This document shows positions 1 to 10,396 of a stretch of DNA of 64,000 bases, one piece after another. A program made the position numbers and the translations under genes. Origin of the DNA: Hyphomicrobiales bacterium (lineage in GTDB: Bacteria; Pseudomonadota; Alphaproteobacteria; Rhizobiales; Beijerinckiaceae); assembly GCA_930633495.1 (NCBI GenBank), contig CAKNFJ010000001.1:186001-250000 (forward strand), given 5' to 3'. A model generated the notes under the pieces. It did no database searches. It was not told where the DNA came from and saw only the letters and a list, made by a program, of their open reading frames with translations. Within the stretch, counting starts at the first letter, position 1, and every line of letters begins with the position of its first letter.

Positions 1-1588
1 AGTCGTGGCCGATGAAGGCCTCCTTGAACACGACACCGGCCAGGATCGCGCCGAGGGACAGCACCGCGAGCGGGATCAGCATCACCCAGGGGCTCTCATG
101 CGGCATGTGGTCATGGCCATGGCCGTGATCGCCGTGGCCATGCGCGGCATGGGCATGATCGTCATGGCCGTGGGCCGCATGCGCGTGGTCGTCATGGCCG
201 TGGTGGCCATGGCCCCAGCGCGGCGTGCCCTCGAAGGTCATGAAGTAGAGGCGCCAGGAGTAGAACGAGGTCATGCAGGCCGCGACGACCAGCAGCACGA
301 AGGCATAGGACGAGGCGAAACCGCCATGCGCCACCGAGGCGTAGGCGCTCTCGATGATCGCATCCTTCGAGAAGAAGCCGGCGAAGCCGAAGATCGTGCC
401 GGGGATGCCGACGCCGGTCAGTGCCAGCGTGCCGATCGTCATCGCAGCCGCCGTCAGCGGGATGTGCTTCCGCAACCCCCCCATGTAGCGCATGTCCTGC
501 TCGTGGTGCATTGCGTGGATGACCGAGCCGGCACCCAAGAACAGCAGCGCCTTGAAGAAGGCGTGGGTGAACAGATGGAAGATGCCGGCGCCGTAATTGC
601 CGACGCCGAGCGCGACGAACATGTAGCCAAGCTGCGAGCAGGTCGAATAGGCGATCACGCGCTTGATGTCGTTCTGCACGAGGCCGACCGTCGCCGCGAA
701 GAAGGCGGTGGTGGCGCCGATGATGACGACAACCGTGAGCGCGACCGGCGCGTATTCGAAGACCGGCGAGAGACGCGCCAGCATGAAGACGCCGGCGGTG
801 ACCATGGTCGCGGCGTGGATGAGCGCGGAGACCGGGGTCGGGCCTTCCATCGCGTCCGGCAGCCAGGTGTGCAGCAGGAACTGCGCGGACTTGCCCATGG
901 CGCCCATGAAGAGCAGCAGGCAGGTCAGCGTCAGCGCGTTCCAGTCATAGCCGAGGAAGCGGAAGCTCTGGTTCACCAGCTCGCCGGCGCGCGGGAAGAT
1001 CGCGTCGAAGGCGACCGAGCCGAACAGCACGAAGACGAGGAAGATGCCGAGCGAGAAGCCGAAGTCACCGACGCGGTTGACGATGAAGGCCTTCATCGCC
1101 GCGGCATTGGCCGAGGGCTTCTGATACCAGAAGCCGATCAGCAGATAGGAGGCAAGGCCGACGCCTTCCCAGCCGAAGAACATCTGGACGAGGTTGTCCG
1201 ACGTCACCAGCATCAGCATCGCGAAGGTGAAGAGCGAGAGATAGGCGAAGAAGCGCGGCCGATGCGGATCCTCGTGCATGTAGCCGATCGAATAGAGGTG
1301 CACGAGCGAGGAGACGGTGTTGACGACGACCAGCATCACCGCCGTCAGCGTGTCGACGCGGAAGGCCCAATCGACCTGCATCTGGCCGGACGAGATCCAG
1401 CTCGCGACCTGAATGCGCGTCGTGCCGGAACCGAAGCCGACCTGGACGAAGGCGACCCAGGACAGGAGCGCCGAGACGATCAGCAGCGAGGTCGTGACGA
1501 TCTCGGAGCCGCGCGCGCCGATCAGCCGGCCGAACAGGCCGGCGATCAGGAAGCCGATGAGGGGGAGGAAGACGATCAGGTGATACAT
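1..1588 (-). CDS. nuoL: NADH-quinone oxidoreductase subunit L (NuoL), C-terminus cut by window edge
   Basis: Largest antiporter-like, proton-pumping membrane subunit of complex I. The translation starts [13 protein letters not shown] and shows the family's conserved stretches: [47 protein letters not shown] and [18 protein letters not shown]. The start is the ATG at 1588. About 529 residues are visible and the end lies left of base 1. An unusual loop encoded at about 80-225 is extremely rich in His, Gly and Asp (repeated [11 protein letters not shown] and HGHGDH units). It follows the EGTPRWGH segment that leads to the last transmembrane helices. The gene begins 29 bp after nuoK in the same operon. 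The family assignment is secure; the His-rich loop has no known role that I can state. Confidence 0.97.
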   Translation of the reverse strand, partial: MYHLIVFLPLIGFLIAGLFGRLIGARGSEIVTTSLLIVSALLSWVAFVQVGFGSGTTRIQVASWISSGQMQVDWAFRVDTLTAVMLVVVNTVSSLVHLYSIGYMHEDPHRPRFFAYLSLFTFAMLMLVTSDNLVQMFFGWEGVGLASYLLIGFWYQKPSANAAAMKAFIVNRVGDFGFSLGIFLVFVLFGSVAFDAIFPRAGELVNQSFRFLGYDWNALTLTCLLLFMGAMGKSAQFLLHTWLPDAMEGPTPVSALIHAATMVTAGVFMLARLSPVFEYAPVALTVVVIIGATTAFFAATVGLVQNDIKRVIAYSTCSQLGYMFVALGVGNYGAGIFHLFTHAFFKALLFLGAGSVIHAMHHEQDMRYMGGLRKHIPLTAAAMTIGTLALTGVGIPGTIFGFAGFFSKDAIIESAYASVAHGGFASSYAFVLLVVAACMTSFYSWRLYFMTFEGTPRWGHGHHGHDDHAHAAHGHDDHAHAAHGHGDHGHGHDHMPHESPWVMLIPLAVLSLGAILAGVVFKEAFIGHD

Positions 1589-1617
1589 GGCCGTGAGGTC
1601 CAGGCGCCTTGCGGCGC

Positions 1618-1926
1618 TCAGCCTTTCATCATGTTGATGTCTTCCACCGCGATCGTGCCGCGGTTGCGGAAGTAGACGACGAGAATGGCGAGGCCGATCG
1701 CGGCCTCGGCTGCCGCCACCGTGAGCACGAGCAGCGCGAAGACCTGGCCGACGATGTCGTTCAGGAAGCTCGAGAAGGCGACGAAGTTCAGGTTGACCGA
1801 GAGCAGGATCAGCTCGACCGACATCAGGATGACGATGACGTTCTTGCGGTTGATGAAGATGCCGAGCACGCCGAGCGTGAACAGGATGGCGCTGACGGCG
1901 AGATAGTGGCCAAGTCCGATCGTCAT
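1618..1926 (-). CDS. nuoK: NADH-quinone oxidoreductase subunit K
   Basis: Small complex I membrane subunit of 102 residues, the usual size. Three transmembrane helices are visible, at about residues 5-23, 29-52 and 60-85. The second carries the buried glutamate ([14 protein letters not shown]) and the third carries [10 protein letters not shown], both typical of the proton-channel half-site of NuoK. The start was placed at the ATG at 1926, whose A overlaps the last base of the nuoJ stop codon (TGATG), which implies translational coupling. A longer reading of this frame upstream has no conserved content and was discarded. The protein acts in the inner membrane next to NuoJ and NuoA. Confidence 0.97.
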   Translation of the reverse strand: MTIGLGHYLAVSAILFTLGVLGIFINRKNVIVILMSVELILLSVNLNFVAFSSFLNDIVGQVFALLVLTVAAAEAAIGLAILVVYFRNRGTIAVEDINMMKG

Positions 1927-2549
1927 CACGCCATCTCCTCCGGAACGCCGGCTCGCGAGGGCACCTGCTTGACCTCCATCGCCGCGTCCCTGGTCCGGGC
2001 GTTCTGGGTCGGGACATGCTGGCGCTTGATGCCGTGCCGTTCGCGCAGGGTCAGCACGATCGCGCCGATCATGGCGACCAGCAGCACGAGGCCCGCCGCC
2101 TGGAAGTAGTAGATGTACTGCGTGTAGAGCACGCGGCCGAGCGCCTCGGTGTTGGTCATGCCGGCGGGAATCGCGGCGACCGGCGCCTTGACGATCTGCG
2201 GATCGATGACCCAGGCGCCGACGACCAGCAGCAGCTCGACGGCGAAGATGAAGCCGATCAGCGCGCCGATCGGCAGGTAGTTCAGGAAGCCCTGGCGGAA
2301 CTCGGCGAAATCGACGTCGAGCATCATCACCACGAAGAGGAAGAGCACCGCGACCGCGCCGACATAGACGACGACCAGCAGCATCGCGAGGAACTCGGCG
2401 CCGAGCAGCATGAACAGCCCGGCCGCGTTGACGAAGGCCAGGATCAGATAGAGCACCGAATGCACGGGGTTGCGCGAGGTCACCACCATGAAGGCGGATG
2501 CCACGGTCACCCCTGCGAAGAGATAGAAGAAAGCCGCTGCGGCATTCAT
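1926..2549 (-). CDS. nuoJ: NADH-quinone oxidoreductase subunit J
   Basis: Complex I membrane subunit of 207 residues with five predicted helices in the N-terminal 170 residues. Conserved NuoJ stretches include [20 protein letters not shown] and [20 protein letters not shown]; the latter is the flexible helix linked to conformational coupling. The C-terminal 30 residues are polar and cytoplasmic. It overlaps nuoK by one base. Upstream, a 276-bp gap separates it from nuoI. That gap holds a palindromic repeat, so nuoJ-K-L may be translated from a transcript that forms a large hairpin in front of them. Confidence 0.97.
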   Translation of the reverse strand: MNAAAAFFYLFAGVTVASAFMVVTSRNPVHSVLYLILAFVNAAGLFMLLGAEFLAMLLVVVYVGAVAVLFLFVVMMLDVDFAEFRQGFLNYLPIGALIGFIFAVELLLVVGAWVIDPQIVKAPVAAIPAGMTNTEALGRVLYTQYIYYFQAAGLVLLVAMIGAIVLTLRERHGIKRQHVPTQNARTRDAAMEVKQVPSRAGVPEEMA

Positions 2550-2702
2550 CTCGGCCAGCCCTTCCCGCCCCTTTGCGGCGCGGTCCTCGTTTGGTTCGTG
2601 CTCCGGGACTCGCGAGCCCTGAGCAATTTGGAGCGTCTATAATCAGGCCCGCCGGGCGGGACAACCGCTCGGCGGGTCTGTGAACTCAATCGCGCCCTGC
2701 AA

Positions 2703-2807
2703 CGTCATCCCGGGCAAGCGAAGCGCAGACCCGGGATCCATCGTAAAGCGCAGTTCCCTCCGATGGATCCCGGATCGGCGCCGCTTCGCGGCTTGTCCGG
2801 GATGACG
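2703..2807. repeat. Palindromic intergenic repeat, family A copy 1
   Basis: A 105-bp element bounded by CGTCATCCCGG and CCGGGATGACG. A second, inner inverted repeat has arms GGGATCCATCG and CGATGGATCCC. The same architecture and outer arms recur at 45960-46066. It lies inside the nuo operon, between nuoI and nuoJ. As RNA it would fold into a nested hairpin. It resembles the REP/RPE-type dispersed palindromes of Hyphomicrobiales, but I cannot name the family. Confidence 0.8.
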
Positions 2808-2825
2808 CCGGAGAGGCACTTCATC

Positions 2826-3314
2826 TCACCGATAGGGCGCGTCCATCGCGATGTTGCGCGCGATCTCGCGTTCCCAGCGCGCGCCGTTCGCGAGCAGCTT
2901 GTCCTTGTCGTAGAACAGCTCCTCGCGGGTCTCGGTCGCGAACTCGAAATTCGGCCCCTCGACGATGGCATCGACCGGGCAGGCTTCCTGGCAGAAGCCG
3001 CAGTAGATGCACTTGGTCATGTCGATGTCGTAGCGGGTGGTGCGGCGCGTGCCGTCGTTGCGGCGCGGGCCGGCCTCGATGGTGATGGCCTGCGCCGGGC
3101 AGATCGCCTCGCAGAGCTTGCAGGCGATGCAGCGCTCCTCGCCGTTCGGATAGCGGCGCAGCGCGTGCTCGCCACGGAAGCGCGGCGAGAGCTGGCCCTT
3201 CTCGAACGGGTAGTTCAGCGTCGCCTTCGGCTTGAAGAAGTAGCGCATCGACAGGCCGATGGCCCCGACGAACTCCTTCAGCAGCAGGCCCCTTGCGGCT
3301 TGCGCGAGTGACAT
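2826..3314 (-). CDS. nuoI: NADH-quinone oxidoreductase subunit I
   Basis: Ferredoxin-like peripheral arm subunit of complex I, 162 residues, that carries clusters N6a and N6b. Two 4Fe-4S motifs are visible, [12 protein letters not shown] at about residue 62 and [12 protein letters not shown] at about residue 101. They are preceded by the membrane-anchoring N-terminal helix ([12 protein letters not shown]) and the [20 protein letters not shown] segment typical of NuoI. The gene begins 19 bp after the inserted 78-codon gene. Length and motifs match alphaproteobacterial orthologues. Confidence 0.97.
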   Translation of the reverse strand: MSLAQAARGLLLKEFVGAIGLSMRYFFKPKATLNYPFEKGQLSPRFRGEHALRRYPNGEERCIACKLCEAICPAQAITIEAGPRRNDGTRRTTRYDIDMTKCIYCGFCQEACPVDAIVEGPNFEFATETREELFYDKDKLLANGARWEREIARNIAMDAPYR

Positions 3315-3333
3315 CGCCTTCGTCCTTCCATCC

Positions 3334-3570
3334 TCAGCCGAACAGCGCCCGGCCGATCACGAAACCAAGGATCGGCATGAAGCCGACCGTCATTGCCATC
3401 AGCGCCCACCGCAGGATGCGGATGCGGCGCTCATAATCCAGTTTCTCGGCCTCGGTCGTGGAGCGATCCGTGCGCCTCAGCGCCCCGATCACCACGGCCG
3501 AGATCAGCCGGTATTCCAGCAGGCCGAGCCCGAAGCCGATCAGGGCGCCGAGCGGGCCGGCCCAACTCAT
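3334..3570 (-). CDS. Small two-helix membrane protein inserted in the nuo operon
   Basis: A 78-residue protein that I do not recognise as a complex I subunit. Two hydrophobic helices are visible, at about residues 5-30 ([20 protein letters not shown]) and 52-75 ([20 protein letters not shown]). They are separated by a charged loop rich in Arg, Glu and Asp. The ATG at 3570 overlaps the nuoH stop in an ATGA arrangement, and nuoI follows after 19 bp. It is therefore co-transcribed and probably translationally coupled, which argues that it is a real gene. It could be an assembly factor or accessory subunit; that is inference from position only. Confidence 0.75.
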   Translation of the reverse strand: MSWAGPLGALIGFGLGLLEYRLISAVVIGALRRTDRSTTEAEKLDYERRIRILRWALMAMTVGFMPILGFVIGRALFG

Positions 3571-4619
3571 CCGCCGACCGGCCCCCAGCCCGTCACCTGC
3601 AGCACCAGCGCCACGAGCACCACGCTACCGATCGAGAGCGGCAGGAAGACCTTCCAGCCCAGTCGCATCAGCTGGTCGTAGCGGTAGCGCGGCACGAAGG
3701 CCTTCACCAGCGCGAACATGAAGAATACCAGGCAGACCTTGAGCGCGAACCAGAACACGCCGGGCAGCCAGGTGAAGGGCGGCAGCGCGACCGGCGGCGC
3801 CCAGCCGCCCAGGAACAGGATCGTCGTCAGCGAGCACATGGTCATGATCGCCACATATTCGCCGAGCATGAACAGCAGATAGGGAGTCGAGGAATACTCG
3901 ACCATGAAGCCCGCCACGAGCTCCGATTCCGCCTCGGCCAGGTCGAAGGGCGGCCGGTTCGTCTCGGCCAGCGCCGAGACGAAGAAGACCACGAACATCG
4001 GGAAGAGCGGCAGGAAGTACCAGTTCAGGAAGCTGAGCCACGGCACGCCGAGCGCGTGCGCCAGACCGTGGTTCTGCTGCGCCGCGACGATGGCCGACAG
4101 GTTGAGCGAACCGACGCAGAGCAGCACGGTGATGATGACGAAGCCGATCGAGACCTCGTAGGACACCATCTGCGCCGCCGAGCGCAAAGCGCTCATGAAC
4201 GGGTATTTCGAGTTCGAGGCCCAGCCGGCCATGATGATGCCGTAGACGCCGAGCGAGGAGATCGCGAGGATGTAGAGCACGCCGACATTGATGTCGGCGA
4301 TCGCCCAGCCTTCCGCCACCGGGATCACCGCCCAGGCGCCGAGCGCCAAGAGGCAGGAGATGAAGGGCGCCAGCAGGAAGATGCCCTTGTTGGCGCCGGC
4401 CGGGATGATCGGCTCCTTGATCGCGAACTTGATCAGGTCGGCGAAGCTCTGGAACAGGCCCCAGGGGCCGACGACGTTCGGGCCGCGGCGCAGCTGGACC
4501 GCTGCCCAGACCTTGCGGTCGGCGAGCAGGATATAGGCGATGAAGACCAGCAGGCAGACCAGCAGCAGCAGGCTCTTGCCGAGGATGATCGCGATATCGA
4601 GGACGAGGTCCCAGTTCAT
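3567..4619 (-). CDS. nuoH: NADH-quinone oxidoreductase subunit H
   Basis: Membrane subunit of complex I that forms the quinone-access chamber with NuoB and NuoD; 350 residues, normal length. Hallmarks seen are [20 protein letters not shown] near the N-terminus, [20 protein letters not shown] in the loop facing the quinone site, [15 protein letters not shown], and FVRYRYDQ-like [14 protein letters not shown] near the end. About eight helices are visible. It begins 6 bp after nuoG and its stop overlaps the start of the 78-codon gene. Confidence 0.97.
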   Translation of the reverse strand: MNWDLVLDIAIILGKSLLLLVCLLVFIAYILLADRKVWAAVQLRRGPNVVGPWGLFQSFADLIKFAIKEPIIPAGANKGIFLLAPFISCLLALGAWAVIPVAEGWAIADINVGVLYILAISSLGVYGIIMAGWASNSKYPFMSALRSAAQMVSYEVSIGFVIITVLLCVGSLNLSAIVAAQQNHGLAHALGVPWLSFLNWYFLPLFPMFVVFFVSALAETNRPPFDLAEAESELVAGFMVEYSSTPYLLFMLGEYVAIMTMCSLTTILFLGGWAPPVALPPFTWLPGVFWFALKVCLVFFMFALVKAFVPRYRYDQLMRLGWKVFLPLSIGSVVLVALVLQVTGWGPVGG

Positions 4620-4625
4620 GGCCGG

Positions 4626-6689
4626 TTACTCCGCCGCCTGCTGGTGCCGGCCGGAGGCCAGCGCCGAGCATTCCGCCATCACGGCGGAGGCGCGCGCGAT
4701 CGGGTTGGTCTGATAGAAATCGGCGACGGCCGGGGCGAAGCCGGCCTTCTCGGTCTTGCCGCCAAGGCCGGCGAGGCTGCCGATCTGCGCCGCGTCGTTG
4801 GCCGGTAGCCCGTCGAGCGCCGCGAAATGCGGATGCGCCGCGTAGAGCGCCTTGCGCAGGCCGGCGAGCGAGTCGAAGGGCAGCACCTTGCCGAGATGGC
4901 CCGAGAGCGCGCGCAGGATCGCCCAATCCTCGCGGGCCTCGCCCGGCGGGAACGTGGCGCGGTCGGCCATCTGCACGCGGCCTTCGGTGTTCACATAGGT
5001 GCCGGACTTCTCGGTATAGGCCGCGCCCGGCAGGATCACGTCGGCGCGGTGCGCACCCTTGTCGCCATGCGTGCCCTGATAGACGACGAAGGCGCCGTCC
5101 GGCACCTCGATCTCATCGGCACCGAGCAGGAAGAGCACGTCGAGCGCCCCCGGCTGAACCATGGCTGCAGCATCCAAACCGCCCTCGCCCGGCACGAAGC
5201 CGAGATCGAGCGCGCCGACGCGGGCGGCGGCGGTGTGGATCACGCCGAAGCCGTTCCAGCCTTCGGTGACGGCGCCGAGCGCCTGCGCCGCCTTGGCGGC
5301 GAGCGACAGCACGGCCTCGCCGTCAGCGCGGGTCAGAGCGCCCTGCCCGACCAGCACCATCGGCTTGCCACCCGTGCCGGCCGCCGACTTCACCACCTCG
5401 GCCAGCGACTCCGGGCCGGCGCCGAGATAGTCGTAGGTGTAGGTGAGATCGGCCATCTCGCCGATGACGCTGACCGTGAAGTCGCCGCGCAGCCAGCGCT
5501 TGCGGATGCGGGCGTTCAGGATCGGCGCCTCGCGGCGCGGGTTCGAGCCGATGATCAGCAGCGAGGTCGCGTCCTCGATGCCGGCGATGCCAGCGTTGAG
5601 GACATAGGCCGCGCGGCCGAATTTCGGGTGAAGCTTCGTGCCGTCCTGGCGGGCATCGAGATTGCCCGAGCCGAGCGAGGCGATCAGGCTCTTCAGCGCG
5701 AACATCTCCTCGACCGCCGCGAGATCACCGGCGATGGCGCCGATCTTCTCCGGGCTCGCCGCCTTCACCTTGGCGGCGATGACGGCGAAGGCCTCGTTCC
5801 AGCTCGCCGGCCGCAGGCGGCCGTTCTCGCGAATATAAGGCCGGTCGAGGCGCTGCGTACGCAGGCCGTCGGCGACATGGCGGGTCTTGTCGGAGATCCA
5901 CTCCTCGTTCACCGCCTCGTTGAGGCGGGGCAGGATGCGCATCACTTCCTTGCCGCGCGAGTCGACGCGGATGGCCGAGCCGACGGCGTCCATCACGTCG
6001 ATGCTCTCGGTCTTGGAGAGCTCCCAGGGCCGGGCCTTGTTCTGATAGGGCTTCGAGGTCAGCGCGCCAACCGGGCAGAGATCGACGACGTTGCCCTGCA
6101 GCTCCGACGACATCGCGTGCTCGAGATAGGTCGTGATCTCCATGTCCTCGCCGCGGCCGATCGCGCCGAGGTCGGAGGCGCCGGCGACCTCGGTGGTGAA
6201 GCGGACACAGCGCGTGCACTGGATGCAGCGCGTCATCGAGGTCTTGACCAGCGGGCCGATATACTTGTCCTCGACCGCGCGCTTGTTCTCGGCGTAGCGG
6301 GAGGTGTCCACGCCATAGGCCATGGCCTGGTCCTGCAGGTCGCACTCGCCGCCCTGGTCGCAGATCGGGCAATCCAGCGGGTGGTTGATGAGCAGGAACT
6401 CCATCACCCCTTCGCGGGCCTTCTTGACCATCGGCGACTTGGTCAGGACGACCGGCGGCTCGCCGTTCGGGCCGGGACGCAGATCACGCACGCCGATGGC
6501 GCAGGAGGCCTGCGGCTTCGGCGGGCCGCCCTTCACCTCGACGAGGCACATGCGGCAGTTGCCGGCGATCGAAAGGCGCTCGTGGAAGCAGAAGCGCGGC
6601 ACCTCGGCGCCCGCCGCCTCACAGGCCTGAAGGACCGTGTAGTCGGCCGGGACGTCGACCTCGACGCCATCGATGAGGAGTTTCGTCAT
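4626..6689 (-). CDS. nuoG: NADH-quinone oxidoreductase subunit G
   Basis: Large iron-sulfur subunit of the peripheral arm, 687 residues. This is the short alphaproteobacterial/mitochondrial form rather than the roughly 900-residue enterobacterial form. Domains in order: 2Fe-2S ferredoxin fold ([20 protein letters not shown], about residues 33-52); His-Cys ligated 4Fe-4S site ([20 protein letters not shown], about 101-120); a second 4Fe-4S set ([10 protein letters not shown] ... [13 protein letters not shown], about 156-215); then a molybdopterin-oxidoreductase-like domain that has lost cofactor function in this family. It lies between nuoF (4 bp upstream) and nuoH (6 bp downstream). Confidence 0.97.
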   Translation of the reverse strand: MTKLLIDGVEVDVPADYTVLQACEAAGAEVPRFCFHERLSIAGNCRMCLVEVKGGPPKPQASCAIGVRDLRPGPNGEPPVVLTKSPMVKKAREGVMEFLLINHPLDCPICDQGGECDLQDQAMAYGVDTSRYAENKRAVEDKYIGPLVKTSMTRCIQCTRCVRFTTEVAGASDLGAIGRGEDMEITTYLEHAMSSELQGNVVDLCPVGALTSKPYQNKARPWELSKTESIDVMDAVGSAIRVDSRGKEVMRILPRLNEAVNEEWISDKTRHVADGLRTQRLDRPYIRENGRLRPASWNEAFAVIAAKVKAASPEKIGAIAGDLAAVEEMFALKSLIASLGSGNLDARQDGTKLHPKFGRAAYVLNAGIAGIEDATSLLIIGSNPRREAPILNARIRKRWLRGDFTVSVIGEMADLTYTYDYLGAGPESLAEVVKSAAGTGGKPMVLVGQGALTRADGEAVLSLAAKAAQALGAVTEGWNGFGVIHTAAARVGALDLGFVPGEGGLDAAAMVQPGALDVLFLLGADEIEVPDGAFVVYQGTHGDKGAHRADVILPGAAYTEKSGTYVNTEGRVQMADRATFPPGEAREDWAILRALSGHLGKVLPFDSLAGLRKALYAAHPHFAALDGLPANDAAQIGSLAGLGGKTEKAGFAPAVADFYQTNPIARASAVMAECSALASGRHQQAAE

Positions 6690-6693
6690 GGTC

Positions 6694-7998
6694 TCACTCC
6701 GCCGCCATCAGGCGCACAGGCTCGCTGTGCGGGTTGGCGGCATAGTCGTCGATGCGCTGCTCAATCTCGTGCCGGAAATGCGCGATCAGACCCTGGATCG
6801 GCCAGGCGGCGGCGTCACCGAGCGCGCAGATGGTGTGACCCTCGATCTGCTTGGTGACATCGAGCAGCATGTCGATCTCGCGCTTCTGGGCGCGGCCCTC
6901 GGCCATGCGCTCCATGACGCGCCACATCCAGCCCGTGCCCTCGCGGCAAGGCGTGCACTGGCCGCAGCTCTCATGCTTGTAGAAATGGCTGATGCGGGCG
7001 ATGGCGCGGACGATGTCGGTCGACTTGTCCATCACGATCACCGCCGCCGTGCCGAGACCGGAGCGCAGCTTGGAGAGCGAGTCGAAATCCATCGGCGTGT
7101 CGATGATCTGCTCGGCCGGGACCATGCGCACCGAGGAGCCGCCAGGGATGACCGCCTTGAGGTTGTCCCAGCCGCCGCGAATGCCGCCGCAATGCTTGTC
7201 GATCAGCTCGCGGAACGGAATGCCCATCGCCTCCTCGACGTTGCAGGGCTTGTTCACATGCCCCGAGACGCAGAAGAGCTTGGTGCCGACATTGTTCGGA
7301 TTGCCGATCGAGGAAAACCAGGCGGCGCCGCGACGCAGGATGGTCGGCGCAACCGCGATCGACTCGACGTTGTTCACCGTGGTCGGGCAGCCATAGAGGC
7401 CGACATTGGCCGGGAAAGGCGGCTTCAGCCGCGGCATGCCCTTCTTGCCCTCGAGGCTTTCCAGCAGCGCCGTCTCTTCGCCGCAGATATAGGCGCCGGC
7501 GCCGTGATGCACATAGAGATCAAAGGGATAGCCGTGGACGTTGTCCTTGCCGATGAGCTTGGCCTCATAGGCCTCGTCGACGGCGCGCTGCAGTGCCTCG
7601 CGCTCACGGACATACTCGCCGCGAATGTAGATATAGGCCGCGTTCGCGCCCATCGCGAAAGAGGCGATCAGGCAGCCCTCGACCAGCGTATGCGGGTCGT
7701 TGCGCATGATCTCGCGGTCCTTGCAGGTGCCGGGCTCCGACTCGTCGGCATTGACGACGAGATAGGACGGGCGCCCGTCGCTCTGCTTGGGCATGAACGA
7801 CCATTTCAGGCCGGTCGGGAAGCCGGCGCCGCCGCGCCCGCGCAGGCCGGACTTCTTCATCTCGTCGATGATCCAGTCCCGGCCCTGCTCCAGCAGGAAC
7901 TTGGTGCCGTCCCAATGGCCGCGCTGGATCGCACCCTTCAGGGTACGGTCATGAAGGCCGTAGAGGTTGGTGAAGATGCGGTCGCGATCTGCGAGCAT
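6694..7998 (-). CDS. nuoF: NADH-quinone oxidoreductase subunit F
   Basis: Flavoprotein that oxidises NADH; 434 residues. The glycine-rich NADH/FMN segment [16 protein letters not shown] lies at about residues 53-68 and is followed by [16 protein letters not shown]. The N3 4Fe-4S cluster ligands lie in [15 protein letters not shown], at about residues 345-359, with the fourth Cys in a later ICALGD segment. It works with NuoE (cluster N1a) at the tip of the peripheral arm. It begins 11 bp after nuoE in the operon. No anomalies seen. Confidence 0.97.
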   Translation of the reverse strand: MLADRDRIFTNLYGLHDRTLKGAIQRGHWDGTKFLLEQGRDWIIDEMKKSGLRGRGGAGFPTGLKWSFMPKQSDGRPSYLVVNADESEPGTCKDREIMRNDPHTLVEGCLIASFAMGANAAYIYIRGEYVREREALQRAVDEAYEAKLIGKDNVHGYPFDLYVHHGAGAYICGEETALLESLEGKKGMPRLKPPFPANVGLYGCPTTVNNVESIAVAPTILRRGAAWFSSIGNPNNVGTKLFCVSGHVNKPCNVEEAMGIPFRELIDKHCGGIRGGWDNLKAVIPGGSSVRMVPAEQIIDTPMDFDSLSKLRSGLGTAAVIVMDKSTDIVRAIARISHFYKHESCGQCTPCREGTGWMWRVMERMAEGRAQKREIDMLLDVTKQIEGHTICALGDAAAWPIQGLIAHFRHEIEQRIDDYAANPHSEPVRLMAAE

Positions 7999-8009
7999 GT
8001 CCTAGTGCC

Positions 8010-9206
8010 TCACTCTGCCGGCTTGTCGCCGAGCTTCGACTCGGGGCGCCAGCCCGTCGCGAGCTTCTTCGACTGAGCAATCCAGTCGTCGCGCAGCGCC
8101 CGGCCCTTGAAGCCGGTCAGCCGCACATCGACCCAGGCGAGCTCCGCCGGTGTCCATTTGGCGATCTGGTCGTAATGCCAGACGCCCATCTCGTTGAGCA
8201 TCTTGGCCAGCTTCGGCCCGACGCCCCAGATCAGTTCGAGATCGTCGCCCTTGCCGCCGCGCGCAGCGGTCAGCAGCTCGGGCTTGCTCTCCTCGACGGC
8301 CGGCTTGGCGGCCTCGGCGACGTCCTTCTTCTCGACCTTGCCCTTGGCGGCCGGCGTGTCGCTGGCGGCACTGGACGGCTGGTTCGGTTCGGACGGCTTC
8401 GGACGGGCAGCGGCAGCGGTCTCGCTCGCGGGCTTGGCCGCGACAGCCGCAGGCGTCGCTTCGGCTTTCTTGGCCTCGGCTTCGGCAGCCTTCTTGGCCT
8501 CCGCCTCGGCGGCGGCCTTGGCGGCGGCGGCTTCAGCCGCAGCCTTGCGCTGCTCGGCGACGCGCTTCTGCCAGTCGCCGGCGCCGATCATCGAGCCGTC
8601 ATAGAGCGCCTTGTCGGTCAGCGTCTGCGGGCCGCCTTCCGGCTCGGAGCCGATGCGGCCGTTCTGCGGGCCGGGCTTGGTTGGGCGGCCGTTGCGCAGG
8701 TCGTCGAGGAGCTGGCGGAAATTGGCCGGCGTCAGGTCCTCGTAATAGTCGACATTGATCTGCGCCATCGGGGCGTTGCAGCAGGCGCCGAGGCATTCCA
8801 CCTCAAGCCAGGAGAGCTTGCCGTCGGCCGTCACGGTCGATTGCGGACCGATGACATCCTCGCAGACCTTCTTCAGCGCCTCGGCGCCGCGCAGGGCGCA
8901 GGGCGTCGTGCCACAGAGCTGGACGAAATACTCGCCGACCGGCTGCAGGTTGAACATGGTGTAGAAGGTCGCGACCTCCAGCACCCGCATCGGCGCCATG
9001 CCGAGGCGCCTGGCCACGGTCTCGATCACGGCGCGCGAGACCCAGCCCTCCTGCTCCTGCGCCTTCCACAACAGCGGGATGACGGCGGAAGCCTGGCGGC
9101 CTTCCGGATATTTGGCGATCTGCTGGTCGATCCAGTTCTCATTCGCCGGGGTGAAGGCGAATGAGGCGGGCTGGACCGGATCGGGCGCGAGACGACGGAC
9201 GGACAT
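8010..9206 (-). CDS. nuoE: NADH-quinone oxidoreductase subunit E with C-terminal helix-hairpin-helix extension
   Basis: Residues 1-190 are the thioredoxin-like 2Fe-2S NuoE domain, with cluster ligands Cys98, Cys103, Cys138 and Cys142 (LCGTTPCALRG and VECLGACCNAP). The classical subunit ends near there. This protein continues to 398 residues with an Ala/Lys/Glu-rich linker (about 225-300, many AEAEAKKA-type repeats, likely coiled coil or disordered). It ends in a compact domain containing LELIWGVGPKLAKMLNEMGV, a helix-hairpin-helix-like motif seen at the C-terminus of NuoE in many Hyphomicrobiales. The function of the extension is unknown to me. The start ATG at 9206 overlaps the nuoD stop. 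Confidence 0.95.
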   Translation of the reverse strand: MSVRRLAPDPVQPASFAFTPANENWIDQQIAKYPEGRQASAVIPLLWKAQEQEGWVSRAVIETVARRLGMAPMRVLEVATFYTMFNLQPVGEYFVQLCGTTPCALRGAEALKKVCEDVIGPQSTVTADGKLSWLEVECLGACCNAPMAQINVDYYEDLTPANFRQLLDDLRNGRPTKPGPQNGRIGSEPEGGPQTLTDKALYDGSMIGAGDWQKRVAEQRKAAAEAAAAKAAAEAEAKKAAEAEAKKAEATPAAVAAKPASETAAAARPKPSEPNQPSSAASDTPAAKGKVEKKDVAEAAKPAVEESKPELLTAARGGKGDDLELIWGVGPKLAKMLNEMGVWHYDQIAKWTPAELAWVDVRLTGFKGRALRDDWIAQSKKLATGWRPESKLGDKPAE

Positions 9207-10396
9207 CAGCGGTCCACTTCACCAAAGACGATATCAAGGGAGCCGAGGATCGCGGAGACGTCGGCGAGCATGTGCTTGCGGCACATGAAATCCATGGCCT
9301 GGAGATGGGCGAAGCCCGGAGCCTTGATCTTGCAGCGATAAGGCTTGTTGGTGCCGTCGGAGACCAGATAGACGCCGAACTCGCCCTTCGGCGCCTCGAC
9401 GGCGGCGTAGACTTCGCCGGCCGGCACCTTGTAGCCCTCGGTGTAGAGCTTGAAGTGGTGGATGAGCGCTTCCATCGAGCGCTTCATCTCGCCGCGCTTG
9501 GGCGGGACCATCTTGCCGTCGAGCGAGGAGACCGGGCCGCCGCCATCGGGCGCCAGCAGCTTGTCGCAGCACTGCTTCATGATGCGCACCGACTGGCGCA
9601 TCTCTTCCATGCGGATGTGGTAGCGGTCGAAGCAGTCGCCGTTCTTGCCGACGGGGATGTCGAATTCCATCTCCTCGTAGCACTCGTAGGGCTGCGACTT
9701 GCGCAGGTCCCAGGGCGCGCCGGAGCCGCGCACCATCACGCCCGAGAAGCCCCATTTCCAGCAGGTCTCGAGATCGACCACGCCGATATCGACGTTGCGC
9801 TGCTTGAAGATGCGGTTGTCGCTGAGCAGGCCTTCGAGGTCGTCGCAGACCTTGAGGAACGGGTCGCACCATTCGGCGATGTCGTGGATCAGCGAGACTG
9901 GGATGTCCTGGTGCACGCCGCCGGGACGGACATAGGCCGCGTGCATGCGCGCGCCACAGGCCCGCTCGTAGAAGATCATCAGCTTCTCGCGCTCCTCGAA
10001 GCCCCAGAGCGGAGGCGTCAGCGCGCCGACGTCCATCGCCTGCGTGGTGACGTTGAGCAGATGCGAGAGGATGCGGCCGATCTCGGAATAGAGCACACGG
10101 ATGAGCTGGCCGCGGCGCGGCACGGTCACGCCGACGAGGCGCTCGACCGCGAGCGCATAGGCATGCTCCTGGTTCATCGGCGCGACATAGTCGAGCCGAT
10201 CGAAATAGGGCACGGCCTGGAGATAGGTCTTGGCCTCGATCAGCTTCTCAGTGCCGCGATGCAGCAGGCCGATATGCGGATCGACGCGCTCGACGATCTC
10301 GCCGTCGAGTTCCAGCACGAGGCGCAGCACGCCGTGCGCCGCCGGGTGCTGCGGACCGAAATTGATCGAGAAATTGCGGATATTGTGCTCGGTCAT
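9206..10396 (-). CDS. nuoD: NADH-quinone oxidoreductase subunit D
   Basis: 49-kDa-type subunit, 396 residues, that lines the ubiquinone pocket together with NuoB. Signature stretches are [20 protein letters not shown] at the N-terminus, [34 protein letters not shown] and the C-terminal DIVFGEVDR ending. The ATG at 10396 overlaps the stop of the inserted GFA-family gene (ATGA), so the insertion has been accommodated without breaking operon continuity. Its own stop overlaps the nuoE start. Confidence 0.97.
   Translation of the reverse strand: MTEHNIRNFSINFGPQHPAAHGVLRLVLELDGEIVERVDPHIGLLHRGTEKLIEAKTYLQAVPYFDRLDYVAPMNQEHAYALAVERLVGVTVPRRGQLIRVLYSEIGRILSHLLNVTTQAMDVGALTPPLWGFEEREKLMIFYERACGARMHAAYVRPGGVHQDIPVSLIHDIAEWCDPFLKVCDDLEGLLSDNRIFKQRNVDIGVVDLETCWKWGFSGVMVRGSGAPWDLRKSQPYECYEEMEFDIPVGKNGDCFDRYHIRMEEMRQSVRIMKQCCDKLLAPDGGGPVSSLDGKMVPPKRGEMKRSMEALIHHFKLYTEGYKVPAGEVYAAVEAPKGEFGVYLVSDGTNKPYRCKIKAPGFAHLQAMDFMCRKHMLADVSAILGSLDIVFGEVDR

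Noticed and set aside
5..1675. A 556-codon plus-strand frame opposite nuoL
   Set aside because: The minus strand encodes unmistakable NuoL. The plus frame is His/Arg/Asp-rich antisense.
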